From Protopterus annectens (lineage: Eukaryota > Chordata > Ceratodontiformes > Protopteridae): 64,000 bases of DNA. How positions within the stretch are numbered: the first letter of the stretch is position 1; each line of letters opens with the position of its first letter. Below, piece by piece: positions 53,676 to 64,000 of the stretch. The DNA lies in assembly GCF_019279795.1 (NCBI RefSeq), contig NC_056745.1, positions 1,488,914,540-1,488,978,539 on the forward strand. Reading direction: 5' to 3'. The translations under genes and the position numbers were made by a program. Under the pieces are notes generated by a model that had not been told where the DNA came from, made no database searches, and saw only the letters and a list, made by a program, of their open reading frames with translations.

Positions 53676-55063
53676 TCAAGAAGAGTTGGGGCTGACTAGT
53701 ATGCCCTGCAGGAATGCTGTTGCAAAACCTGCCCTGGATTTGGAAAAGATAGGCAGGTGGTAATGCCTGGTGAAGGTGTGTACAGAACTCCAGGTAGCAG
53801 CTTCCAGAATGTCCCTGGTAGGGACTCCCCTGAGGAATGCTGTAGAGGTAGAGGTTGCCCTAGTGGAATGTGTTCTGACCCTCTGAGTGGTTGGTTTCCC
53901 ATGGTGTTTGTAGCAGAGATAGATACAGTGTGTTATCCATTTGGAAATTGTTTGTTCTGAAATGGCCTTGCCCTCTGCCCCAGGTGCAAAACTGAGTAGT
54001 AACTGGTCAGATTTCCTGAAGGGCTTAGTCCTATCCAGGTAGAATCTGAGCTGTCTGTGCACATCCAAGGAGTGCAGGATCCTTTCCCCTTTATTTTGAA
54101 GATTAGAGAAGGAGGTTGGCAAAAGGATAGATTGATTGAGAGCCATACTGAACACCACTTTAGGCATAAAGCAAGGATTAGTCCTGAGGGAGACCCTGTC
54201 AGCATGAAAAATAATGAAGGGTTTCACAGCCATAAGTGCTTGTAGCTCAGACACTCTTCTAGCTGAAGTGATGGCCAGAAGCAAGGCTGTTTTCAAAGAG
54301 AGGAATTTTAACTCTGCTGACACTGTAGGCTCAAAGGGGGTTATAGCGTGAGCTTTTCCAGTACAAAGTTAAGGTCCCAAGCAGGGCTGGGTGCTCTCCT
54401 TGATGGCCTTAAGTTGTTTGCCCCTCTCAGGAACTGCTTGATGAGAGGGTGAGAGAACAGAGGTGGCTCCGTGTTGTAATGAGCTGAGATGGCAGAGGCA
54501 TGGATCTTAATGGAAGAGAAGGATAGGCCTCTGTGGAGTAGATCTGCTAAGTAATCCAGGATTAGAGGTACGGAGGGCAGTGCTGTGTCCTCTCCTTTAG
54601 ACTGAATCCAGGAACAATACCATTTCCATTTATCAGTATACAATTTCCTTGTACTGGGTCTTCTGGCTTAAAGAATGACGTCCAGCACTTGCTTGCGTAG
54701 GCCGGTCACTGGAGGGGAATTGAAGGAATAAGCCAGGTTACAAGATTTAGGGTTTGCAGATGCAAGATCTGTCCCCCCTGCTGAGTGAGGAGGGTTGGGA
54801 TCTGGGGTAGGTGCCAGGGTGGCACCGGTGACAGCCTGCGCAGTAGTGGGTACCAGTGCTGGCATGGCCAGTCTGGGGCAATCAGGATTGCCCTTGGTCT
54901 GTCCTGTCTTATCTTGAGTAATATTCTTGAGAGAAGAGGCAGAGGGGGGAATGCATAAATTGAGAGGTTTACCCACTGGAAGGTTAGGGCATCCATTTCC
55001 AGTTCCTGCTGTGAGGTGTCCTGGTGAAGAATTTGCTGAGCTGGTGATTGTAGGGTGAGACAA
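53676..55063 (-). pseudogene. Element D tyrosine recombinase (disrupted)
   Basis: The catalytic part 53676-54323 is open with SARRVSELQAL, HSTRAT and HTFTRHYHLPIF. A frameshift near 54338 separates it from the core-binding part (54341-54643, SSIKIHASAI). A stop near 54665 replaces the conserved Glu of LEARxPSTR. The N-terminal part is at 54668-55063. All four catalytic residues survive, but no continuous product is possible. Confidence 0.85.
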
Positions 55064-56660
55064 AGAGATCTATCTCTGGGGTCCCCCATTTCTGAGTCAG
55101 AAGGTTGAAGGTGCTGGGCTCTAATTGCCACTCATGTGGGTCTAGGAGATTTCTACTTAAGTTGTCTGCTATTGAGCTTTGTTTGCCTGGCAGGAATTGA
55201 GCCTGCAGATGGACCTGCACGTCCAAGGCCATGTTCCACAGGGCCATGGCTAGCCGGCAGAGTGGGTAAGAGTGGGTTCCTCCCTGCTTGTTGATGTACC
55301 GCATAACTTGTGGTGTTGTCTGTTTTTATTAGCAGGTGTCCTGGTGAGAGTAGGAATCTGAAAGCTGTCAGAGCATGCTGCACAGCTAACATTTCTTTCT
55401 GGTTAATGTGCAGATGAAATTGACTTGTGCTCCAGTGGCCCTGAATGCACTTGTTGACCATGTGTGCCCCCCCAGGCATAGTCTGATGCATTTGTGGTTA
55501 GGGTCTGGGCAGAGTGGGGTAGAGTAAAGTTCAGTCCCTTGTTGTGGTTGCATGCTGCTGCCCACCAAAGAAACTCTGTCCTTAGACAAGGTATGATAGG
55601 AATGACGGTTTCCAGGTCCTGAGAATGTTGGCACCAAAGACTTTTTAAGTACCACTGAAGCTTCCTCATATGCAGTCTGGCATATGGAATTAGTGGGATG
55701 CAAGAGACCATGAACCCTAGGGCTTGCAGGATTTTCTTTGCGGATAGCTGGGTGCTGGAGCTATTTGAGTAAAACAGTCTGTCAGCTAGGATTGTTTTTC
55801 TGGAGTGAGGAATGCCATCTGAGATGCTGTGTTCAAGCTTGCACCCAGGAATACAATCGTTTGACTGGGGAATGGTTTTGTTTTCTTTTCGTTGATGGTG
55901 TACCCCAGGGAGGTTAGAAGGTTTTTTTACAAATATCAGATGCTGCAACAGCATTTCCTGGCTGTCTGCCTGAATCAGGCAGTCATCCAAGTACAGGTAA
56001 ATTTTAATGTTTTTCTGTCTGCAGTAGGCATTGGCTGGAGCCAGGCATTTTGTGAATACTCTGGAAGCAGTGGATAAGCCAAAGGGAAGTGCAGAAAACT
56101 GATAATGCATTGATCCTGTCCTGAGGCAAAGATATTTCCTGCATGACTCTCTTATAGGGATGTGTAGATATGGTTCTTTTAAGTCTAGGGTGACTAACCA
56201 GACATCTTTGGCTAGTATAGGTAGAAGTTTGAATTTTGGGACCGCCAGGAAGGCGATGCGAGTTGAAAGATCTAGGATTGGGCATCAAGTGTCCTCTTTT
56301 CTGGGTACCAGGAAAAGTCTGGAATATAATCCTTGACCGATCTGTTCCACAGGAACAGGTTGAATTGCCCTTACAGACAGCAGGGATAGAACTTGGTTCT
56401 GCACCTCTGCCCACTGGTTTGGAGGAAGGTCTGGGAACCCTTTTGGGGTTGGCAATGAGTGGAAGTAGAATTTGTACCCCTGGGATACAATGTTGAGGAC
56501 ACATCGGTCTTTGATGATGGACATCCAGTTTTTTGCATGAAGGGCAGGTTTTCCTCCTAGGGGCACAAGCAGCTGGGCAGAGGTGGGGAGTGGAGTACAG
56601 AAGTTACTGTGAGGTCTTACCGTAGGGAGGTAGCTTAGCACTCACTGCTTTGGGGGTGTG
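54706..56660 (-). pseudogene. Element D reverse transcriptase-RNase H (broken)
   Basis: Pieces: 56285-56641 (PLGGKPALHAKNW ... QGLYSRLFLVPRKE), 55403-56110 (SALPFGLSTASRVFTK, YLYLDDCLIQA), the RNase H region with NQKEMLAVQHAL near 55390, KTDNTT near 55320 followed by a frame slip, IADNLSRN near 55155, and the C-terminal EIDLFVSPYNHQLSKF. Several frameshifts. Confidence 0.83.
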
Positions 56661-56762
56661 GGCACTCCATTGCTTGGATCTCTGCATACCCTGAGACTGT
56701 AGTCTGGGTGGTCTGTTTCCCCTGGGTCTAGTTTGAGATTGCCTGGAGGGAGCTGGAAAGGA

Positions 56763-58441
56763 CTAGTGTTTCGAGGAGCAATGCCTACTGAATCTAGAAG
56801 GCTGCACTTGTAAGAATTCTTTAACTGTCTGCATAGATTTAGCTTTTTCTTCCAACTTTTTAAGAACCTCTTCTGCTTTGGTGCCAAACAGATTGTCCTT
56901 GTTCAAAGGAGCGTCTAATAACTTTGATTTGACATGGTCTGGCAAGGTCTGCTCCTTAAGCCAAGCATGTCTTCCCAGTACAGAACCAGTGACTGCTGCC
57001 CTGCAAGATGCTTCTAGGGCATCAAAGCCACATTGCAATGTATGCTTGCTGACTTGGCTTGCAGAATGCATAAGTTCCTGCAATTCTTTATTTTCTGCAC
57101 AGTCAGTAAAGGTAGCTATTTTATGCTTAATAAGTTCCATAATATGTTGTTGGTACTTCAACATGTGAAACTGGCAATTCAAAGCCCTAATGGCGAGAGT
57201 TGCAAAGGTGTATACTTTCTTACTCCATCTGTCCAAAGCTCTGGAATCCCTGCCCAAAGGGACAGGATTCTTAGCTGTAGTTGCCTTGATACCCTTAGGC
57301 CCCTGGGAAATGATCTCTGGGTCAGCAGTAGGATTTTTGAAAAGGAATTTATTTGAGTCAGGTACTCTGTAGCACCTGTCTGGTTTCCTAGGAGCAGGGA
57401 GTAAAGTATCAGGAGTAAGACTGGATTCCATAAAGACATCATCCACAACTTCCACGACTGGGGGTATTGCTAAAGGCCTAAGTTGTGGCAAGTCTAGAAA
57501 TTCTCTGAGTCTCTTTTTGGACTGAGGATAGTCTTGGCATTCCCAATGGAAACACTCTCTTAAAGTATGTAAGGTTTCACCAAAAGAAAAATCCTCTGGA
57601 GGAGAGATAGAAGGAATGGATTCCTCTGCATCTGAAGCCTCTAAGCAAATAAGGGCATGTCTTCAAAGTCAGAAACCTCAGAGTCGTCGGACTCTTGGCC
57701 TGTTGAAGCTGCTGGGGACTGGTCCCTTTTTCTCTTAGCAGGGGTAGGCTGACTTCCCCTAATCAGCATAATAAGGTCTTCTGCCATTCTAAGCATTTTA
57801 TGCTGTGGCAAGGGAGCAGGTGCATGTACGTTGGTCATCAGTTTTCTAGGCATAGCGCGTACTCTTGGCCTTAGAAACTTGGTAGTTTTAGACAGAACTG
57901 AAGTCATCAGTTTGTGTTGAACATCGGTAGTACGAAGAACTTCCTCAGAAGCCGGTGCCTGCTCATCGGCTCCGGACCCATCCAAGGTAGAGACATCCGG
58001 AGGTTCCATGGTCAAAGAAGAGTCTCGCGGCATACTGGACTCCGAACGGGTCTTGATAGAGGCCTGCGAATCCACTGAAGCGGGCATCAGGGGCTGCAAA
58101 AGTGACTTACTGAGCACCAGCGAACTGGCGACTAGCTTAATGAAAGCGTCGTCGGCAGCTTTAGACCCGTGTGGTCTGTCTCTGTCTTTATCCTTACGTT
58201 TTTTCGGAATATCGGTAGTCGGATGGCTTACTGAAGCCATTTCGGAATACGGAGATCGAGAACAAAAGTATTTAGTGACAAACAGGGCACAACGATGAAT
58301 GGTTCGGGCATTGAACAAGGCACAAAACTGACAGCGAGGTACGTCGTGGTCTGAGCCTAAACAGGTGACGCAGTAAGAATGAAAATCTTGGTGTGGTATT
58401 TATTTTCCACAGGCAAGACAATTGTTAACTTTTTCTGACAT
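56763..58441 (-). pseudogene. Element D gag (disrupted)
   Basis: From Met at 58441 the Cys-rich start (EKVNNCLACGK) meets a stop where the others have Gln. It then continues to CLGSDHDVPRCQFCALFNARTI in the frame 57641-58318 (KKRKDKDRDRP, MAEDLIMLIRGSQP). A shift near 57641 precedes 56763-57491, with LRPLAIPPVVEVVDDVF, PDRCYRVPDSNKFLF and LPDHVKSKLLDAPL. Confidence 0.84.
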
Positions 58442-58576
58442 CAGTTAGAGCAAGAAAAAAGGATCCCCAACAGGGTACTTAGCTTTAGAAGACTTCAGAA
58501 TGATTCAATTCGTAAATGAAAACTCAGGTAGTGTCCAACCGACACTCGTGCAAACTGCTTCTGCTTCGGGCTCCTC

Positions 58577-58761
58577 AACAAGAAAGACTGATGTAATGAT
58601 GTCGGCTGCCTGTTTTTATACCCCTGACGACCTGACATCAGTCCTGGAGCGACAGCAACTGACCCAGAAATACTAAGTCTCTGGTATTCGGGTTGACTGA
58701 GGGCTACCTGCAGGCAGATAACCCAAGTGTGATGACTACAACAGTGAAACACGAAGAACAT
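58577..58761 (-). promoter_or_regulatory. Element D 5' terminal repeat, decayed CRE and TATA
   Basis: The TATA motif tataaaaa (minus strand, 58613-58620) is kept. The CRE-like site reads TGATGTCA on the minus strand (TGACATCA at 58633-58640 on plus), a CpG-decay form. Confidence 0.65.
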
Positions 58762-58841
58762 CTGAAGTTATGGATTACCTGTGAAGTGAAGGATTTAGTG
58801 TAGGAAATCTAACTCTGATAACATCAAAGCAGGATAGAGCA

Positions 58842-59500
58842 ATGGATCTGCACATGAAGGAGAAACCAATGGAGTGGGAAACATCTGATCAGTTACCATA
58901 TAAAGATATCTTGGGTCCTTCCACAGGAAACCAGTACAAAAGTTCAGTTGGAGTTGCACAGCTGGGGAAGGACCAGGAAACTGTGGCAGCTCTGATGCAG
59001 TCAGTGTTGTATAGTGATAAGCCAATGAGTTCCAATAAGAAAGAGCAATGGATGACACAGGCTGAAACTGAAGAGAATGTGGCACAAAAAGAAGCTCTAG
59101 AACTTTCTGTGGAACTTAGAAGATCTGCAGATAAATATAAAGGAAAAGTACAAAATAAGCAATTTATTGGTGACCAAAAAATGTGTTATAGTGAATTTGG
59201 GAACAAGGCAAAAGGAATTGAAACTCCATCAAATAAATAAGAAATAGATACATTTTGGAGAAATATCTATGAAGATCCTGTAGAACATAAAAAAGATGCT
59301 GAATGGAGAGAAGTAAAAGAAAAAATAAGAGGTTCAAATGTACAGGATATGAAAAGGGGTGAAGTTACAGCCACAGAGAGTGAAACAAAGTTAAGAGAAG
59401 CTCCTAATTGGAAACCCCCAGGCCCAGATGCAGTACCTAACTTCTGGCTAAAAGTATTAACATCTTTACATGAAGATTTAGCCATGAGTAAGGACTATTC
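58842..59500 (+). pseudogene. R2-type LINE ORF, N-terminal and pre-RT part
   Basis: The frame 58842-59240 ends at a stop before EIDTFWRNIYEDPVEHKKDA. The same frame then gives WREVKEKIRGSNVQDM and, from 59349, APNWKPPGPDAVPNFWLKVL, the conserved pre-RT/fingers block of this LINE group. It ends at AMSKDYS, where the DNA transposon is inserted. Confidence 0.75.
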
Positions 59501-60276
59501 TGTACTTATGTATTATCACAACCAGATTTTTAACAGCAGTTCCAGGTGCTTAATGATCATGACAGTTGTAGAAATGTCATATAATGTGTGCCCTGTAACA
59601 CTACATTTTGTTTTGCATGTATTGACATGAATAAAATGTAAATAACACGCTGCTCGTGTTCCTGTTTGCACCTTACTGCCACTATTTCTGTTACTTCAAG
59701 TCTACTACTGTTATTCCCACTACAAAGTAATACCAAACCACCAAATGAGCACTCCGCATCATTACAGCATTAATAAAATCAATGATTGTTGTACTACAAA
59801 GTGTCTGTATCTGAACATGGCTCCTTCACAATCCAAAACACCTCAGTACTACCAACTTTCTGATTTAGAAACAACCGGGGAATCAGCTGACATCATCCAC
59901 CTTCATAATTTGCAATCGTTAAAATGAAATGGTTCCTTTCAGCAACGCTTAAAACAATGGTTAAAAACGAACAAGTTTACCAAACAGAAATTCTCTATGC
60001 CTGTGTTTTCATTGTCTGAAGACTTCGCTGCACAAACTCAAAAGAATCCAACGAACACTACAAAGGCAGCCATGATAACTCAAGCGTGCCTCTGTAATGC
60101 ATGCAAAACATGAAGAGGATTTCCTAAGTTGTTTCTGTTCCTACAAGCAAGGTCAAGTTTTTTGCCACTACTGCTGACATACAATAACAGTTTCCACTAT
60201 TTCAAACACTGTTTTCTAAGGGGGTATGTGCATTTCGCAAACTGCGAAAATGTGGTTGTGATAATACGTAAGTACT
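59501..60276. mobile_element. Non-autonomous DNA transposon with TIRs and 8-bp TSD
   Basis: Flanked by GACTATTC at 59493-59500 and 60277-60284. The ends tgtacttatgtattatcac and, inverted, agtacttacgtattatcac continue to match through acaacca and attttt/attttc, giving about 28-30 bp terminal inverted repeats. Removing it rejoins the LINE frame (AMSKDYS to YAKPEQTSTW). Eight-base duplications suggest a hAT-like or similar superfamily. Its short frame (59745-59927) is not a transposase. Confidence 0.88.
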
Positions 60277-60284
60277 GACTATTC

Positions 60285-61620
60285 ATATGCTAAACCTGAA
60301 CAGACATCAACCTGGTTAACAGCAGGAAAAACAGTACTCCTACTTAAGTGTGAACTTGCAAGCTATCCTAAAAATTACAGACCAACGACGTGCCTCCTGA
60401 TGACATATAAACTATACACTGGAATTGATGTTGACATAGTTTATAGCCATTTAGAAGAAAACTTAATCATGGTAATAGAACAAAAGGTAATAAAAAAGTG
60501 ATATGGAACAAAAGATCATTTATTGTTAAATTAAAGTCATAATGAAGAACTGTAAAAAGGGGAAGAATTTAAGTATGGCATGGATAGACTACAAAAAAAC
60601 ATCTGACAGTATCCCACATTCATGGATAAAACTGTGTTTAAAAATGTATACGATAGACCCTATGCTGTTTGATTACATTACAGTGACCATGAAACAGTGG
60701 CAAACCACTTTGCAGTTAAGCCATGATAAAGGACAAATTATTATTCCAGGGATGAAAAATTCAAAGGGGGATATTCCAGGGTGACACTCTGTTACTGCCG
60801 CTCTTTTGTCTTGGCCTTAACCCATTAAGCTGTCTACTTAACAGATGTTCATGGCTACAAATTGGCTCCCCGAAAACAACAAAGTGTAAAGACTTCGCAT
60901 CTTCTCCTTGTCGATGATTTAAAACTGTATAGTTCATCAGATGAGAATCTGAAAGCACAATTGCAAGTGGTCAAAACTTTTTCAGATGATATAAAATGTA
61001 ATTTGGTCTTGATAAATTTGCAAAAGAAACCTTTAAAGCAGGAAGATTGCAGCACCAAGAAGACATCAGCCTGGGACAGGAATGTGACATAAAAGAACGT
61101 GAGCAAGAGGAAGTGTATAAATATTTGGGAACTGATGAAGGATCAGCAAAAAACATGAAGAACTGCAAATAAAACTTAGTAAGGAATATTTTAGAACACT
61201 AAAATTAATACTGAAAATAGCGCTGACATCTAGGAAAAAAATCCAAGCTATAAATCAATTTGTTCTTCCTGTCCTAACTTACAGTTTTGGAGTGATTGAC
61301 TGGCTATAAAAGGTGTTGGAACATTTGGACAGGAAAATAAGAAGGACGCTTATCATATGATTTACAAAAATCAGTGTATACTAAGACTATATATTCCCTG
61401 TTCGGAAGGAGGTATGGCCCTCCTCAAAATTTAATTTGATTACATGTATAGATCTGCAATTGCAGGACTGCATACGTATCTGCTGATCTCACGACCCAAA
61501 CTTAGTGAAAGTTTTCAAACATGAGGGGAATAAGCCTAAGATGACTTCCCTGCTTAGTTTAGCGTATGCATATCGGTGTCAAGTGGAAACAGAAATCAAA
61601 CCAGAAAAAGATAAAAATCA
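60285..61620 (+). pseudogene. R2-type LINE reverse transcriptase (broken)
   Basis: Blocks in order: TAGKTVLLLKCELASYPKNY then RPTTCLL; MAWIDYKKTSDSIPHSWIKL (motif A region, Asp kept) at about 60578; LLVDDLKLYSSSDENLKAQL (motif C) at about 60905; the KYLGTDEGSA block near 61120; and KIRRTL / KEGGMALL. Many stops and frameshifts. The motif B segment around 60770-60850 is degraded. Confidence 0.78.
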
Positions 61621-61663
61621 GGCAGCAAATGAATGTGCCAAAAAACAAAAGAAATAATATAGG

Positions 61664-62775
61664 GTGAAGGACCAGATGAGAAAGCAAGAAATGTGGAAAA
61701 AGCATAAATATAGTTTAAAATACAGAAAACTCTTGGAACAACCTCATGTTAATCAGGATCAAATGCAGGAATGGATTAGAAGAAGTGAATTTAAACCAAA
61801 AGACAAAAGGTTAATTTGTCAGCCCAAGATACTGGACTTCATATACATTGGTTTACAAAGTCCATTAAACACATGGGAGGAACAGACCAATGTAGGTTTT
61901 GGAAAACAGAATTTGAAACAGTCACACACCTCGTTGCTGGTTGCGACCTACTAATGGCAGAAGGACTGTATACTGAAAGGCATAATAATGTGACAAAACT
62001 GTTGTATTGGGGATTGTGAAAACATTATAATATTAAAGTAGCTGAAAAACAATGAAAACATGAGCTACAAAGCATTACAGAAAATGATGAAGTTTATATC
62101 ACATGGGATCACCCATTACCAACAGTTCACAAAATAGATGCGAGAAAAACAGATATAGTAGTCCCTGAAAAAAAGACAAAAGTAGCATTCATCATTGAAA
62201 TCGCTACACCCAGTGACTAGTAATGTCTTTCAGCTTTTCCCAGTTAGGGGTTGCCACAGCAAACCTCCAGTCCGCTAATGAGTGACAGTGGATTTTTACG
62301 GTGCTGAGTTGCCAGCCTGACACCCAACCTTCAAGGAAGGCACACTCATTCATGCACGCACCTACCTGCATGTCTTTATATGTCACTCAACCATTGGGGA
62401 GGACATGCAGACTCTGCACAAAAGGCGCTCCAGCTGAGAATTGAATGGGAGAACCTCTTGCTATGAGGCAACAACTCTAAGAGCTACACCACCGCAGCCT
62501 TCTGCTACACCCAGTGACTACAGTGTCTTATGTACAGAGAAACACAAAGTAATAAAACACCAGGATTTGTTGGGAGAAACAAAGGCAATCTGAAAGAAGG
62601 ATACCCAGACAGTTCTAATAGCAGTAGGAGCAACGGGCATTATAAAAAAGAATTTACAATCATACTTAGATATGTTACTGATACACGTAACTCCATATGA
62701 ATTATAGAAGGAGTCAATATTGGGACATTGCAGGTGTTGCAAAGAGCATCTCTGGCTAACATCAAAGATTGAATC
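61664..62775 (+). pseudogene. R2-type LINE C-terminal knuckle and restriction-like endonuclease
   Basis: HWFTKSIKHM is followed by CRFWKTEFETVTHLVAGC, a C...H....C knuckle with one Cys changed. Then come ITWDHPLPTVHKIDARKTDI and KKTKVAFIIEIA, matching the R/K-PD-...-(I/V)xEIA core of the R2-type endonuclease. The SINE sits directly after EIATPSD. Coding resumes with YSVLCTEKHKVIK and ends near 62775. Confidence 0.75.
62220..62503 (-). mobile_element. tRNA-derived SINE with a 17-bp TSD
   Basis: Same family as 28481-28815, in minus orientation. The head is at the right (gctctaagagctacaccaccgc region, plus-strand complement) and the body has ggacatgcagactctgca. Flanked by gctacacccagtgacta at 62203-62219 and 62504-62520, a perfect 17-base duplication. 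Confidence 0.93.
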
Positions 62776-62889
62776 AATACTAATTTCATGAACTTTAATC
62801 ATACATTGACTTAGAAATGGGGTCCATTCCGGTCATGGTATTAGAAACTCAAAAGACTTGGAGAAATTAATAAAACTGGGGGGATGGTA

Positions 62890-63100
62890 GTCACTCTCAT
62901 AAAGGTGATCTGCAGAACTCATGAGAGAAGGAGAGAGTCCGCTTCTGATAGTAACCCAGGAAGATCATCTGAGGTCTCCTGGCATGTTTGCTGGTGATAT
63001 CCAAGTTAAATCAGCAGCTGGACAGCCATCTCACAACACTAGAGTGGCTTCTGACATGCTGATAAGTCATGTGACTGGCAGGTCCTGACTATCAGGCCTC
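62890..63100 (+). repeat. Dispersed repeat, second copy
   Basis: Matches 43700-43920 block by block (aaaggtgatctg, gagagtcc, gaggtctcctggca, gcttctgacat, catgtgact). Family unknown. Confidence 0.6.
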
Positions 63101-64000
63101 CACACCCATGGGCAGCATATGATATCCCCCATGGAGATGACTTATGTTTTTGCGGGTAGGTTTTTGGGCCTGTATGGAATCTATCATGTGTCCTTCCCTT
63201 GTATATCACTCCCCACACCTTGTTTGTTGTCCAGTCCTCCCCATCACCAGATGCCCACCCTCTGCCTGTGTCCATCTTCTGTTGTCCCCACATTTTATCC
63301 CAATATTATCCTTGTTTATGTTTTATGTTTATGCGCCCATGCAACTTTCCCCTCTCCTCCTATTTGTACCACAGTAACTTCTCTAACTACCTTTTGTTTT
63401 CTTATATGTAAAATGCTAGCCTTCCCCACAAAAGCCCCCCCATTTTGCTGCAGTCCTTCTTTCTCATTATTCTTGTTTGTTTTCCTGTCTATCCTCTTCC
63501 TCTCCATTTTTATGATAAATTGGGTTGGCACTTTGTTGTGCCACCATCCATGGCCTGTTTGCTGCTGTGCATGTGACTGCAGTGAGGTTCTTTGTTGTGT
63601 GCGAAGCTTCGGCTGTGCTTGGGCTTTGAATATTATGCACTTTTCTAGCATGACTCCTCCACTATTCCTACTTAATGCCAGTTGTCTTCACAACGGGGCT
63701 TCACTAGTTTACTATTTGCAGTCCTTTTCATTGACTTGTGATGCTGAGTAAACCCTTATTCATTTGTAAAAGCTACAGGCCAAGTCATGTATGAGGTCTT
63801 TGACAGATTAACTACACAGATGCAGAGTGACTTTCCATGATTCCCATCAGTAGCTCCTGCCATAACATTGGTGTTTGTAATTTTTCTTGCAGCATTTATG
63901 GTTTGAGATATTAGCATTTCATTAGAGAATGCGTTGAATAATTATTTTGTCAAAAAAAGTCAGGACTCAACAGACATTCTCATTAATATCTTCAGGCATT
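63101..64000. other. No supported gene
   Basis: Pyrimidine-rich sequence. The stop-free frame 63119-63751 (210 residues, Cys/Leu/Ser/Pro-rich) looks like a composition effect; it has no motif and a competing minus frame at 63316-63651. Confidence 0.5.

Larger units (their letters stand above)
53193..58761 (-). mobile_element. DIRS-like retrotransposon D
   Basis: 5569 bp; left end agtacagtcgtgtacac (continuous with the satellite), right end tgaaacacgaagaacat. It interrupts the 5' region of the R2-type LINE: atagaa on the far side of the array and ctgaagtta on the right correspond to atagaagctgaagtta at 50617-50632. All three genes carry damage. Confidence 0.92.
58762..62880 (+). mobile_element. 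R2-superfamily LINE (restriction-like endonuclease type)
   Basis: Order: N-terminal region with a 132-residue frame (58842-59240), pre-RT block, RT, Cys/His knuckle, PD-(D/E)xK-type endonuclease and 3' UTR. The RT and C-terminal blocks resemble the R2/R4/HERO/NeSL group, not the AP-endonuclease LINEs elsewhere in the window. It is interrupted by a DNA transposon (59501-60276) and a SINE (62220-62503). Confidence 0.78.

Noticed and set aside
63119..63751. 210-residue plus-strand protein
   Set aside because: Pyrimidine-rich composition gives a Leu/Cys/Ser/Pro-rich product. No motif, a competing minus frame, and no homolog recognised.

Overview
This is a vertebrate nuclear window made almost entirely of transposable elements and tandem repeats. 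I see no convincing host protein-coding gene. CR1/L2-type LINEs, DIRS-like tyrosine-recombinase retrotransposons, an R2-superfamily LINE, tRNA-derived SINEs and many minisatellites occur side by side. That mix, with copies nested inside copies, suggests a large-genome vertebrate such as a lungfish, caecilian or salamander. The species cannot be fixed from the sequence alone.

Layout. 1-4.2 kb: a CR1-like LINE (+) with an SGNH-esterase remnant, endonuclease and RT. 5.2-8.8 kb: an AP-endonuclease LINE (-), split by a 28S rRNA fragment fused to a LINE 3' tail. 8.6-9.6 kb: two tandem arrays. 9.7-15.3 kb: SINEs and a second CR1 copy. 15.3-26.5 kb: DIRS-like element A (-), with a second, almost intact element B (20.4-26.0 kb) inserted in its gag. 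27.5-32.3 kb: a third CR1 copy (+), broken by a SINE and by an L2-like LINE. 32.4-35.8 kb: CA repeats and unassigned DNA. 35.8-39.5 kb: CR1 pieces (-), one holding a 31-bp minisatellite grown from RT-coding sequence. 39.6-42.9 kb: a 61/66-bp array with a splice-donor-like 9-mer in most units. 44.3-49.9 kb: DIRS-like element C (-). 50.0-51.0 kb: 5' pieces of an R2-type LINE. 51.0-53.2 kb: a 67-bp satellite made from the DIRS terminus. 53.2-58.8 kb: DIRS-like element D (-). 58.8-62.9 kb: the R2-type LINE (+), carrying an 8-bp-TSD DNA transposon and a SINE with a 17-bp TSD.

The four DIRS-like elements share one plan in minus orientation: 5' inverted terminal repeat with CRE-like and TATA motifs, gag with an N-terminal Cys-rich motif, RT-RNase H, overlapping tyrosine recombinase, an internal complementary region joining copies of both ends, and the 3' inverted terminal repeat. 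B is the best preserved: RT-RH and recombinase are open and gag has one nonsense codon. The most unusual structures are the satellite built from the DIRS left terminus, the 28S-LINE chimera, and the donor-motif array.
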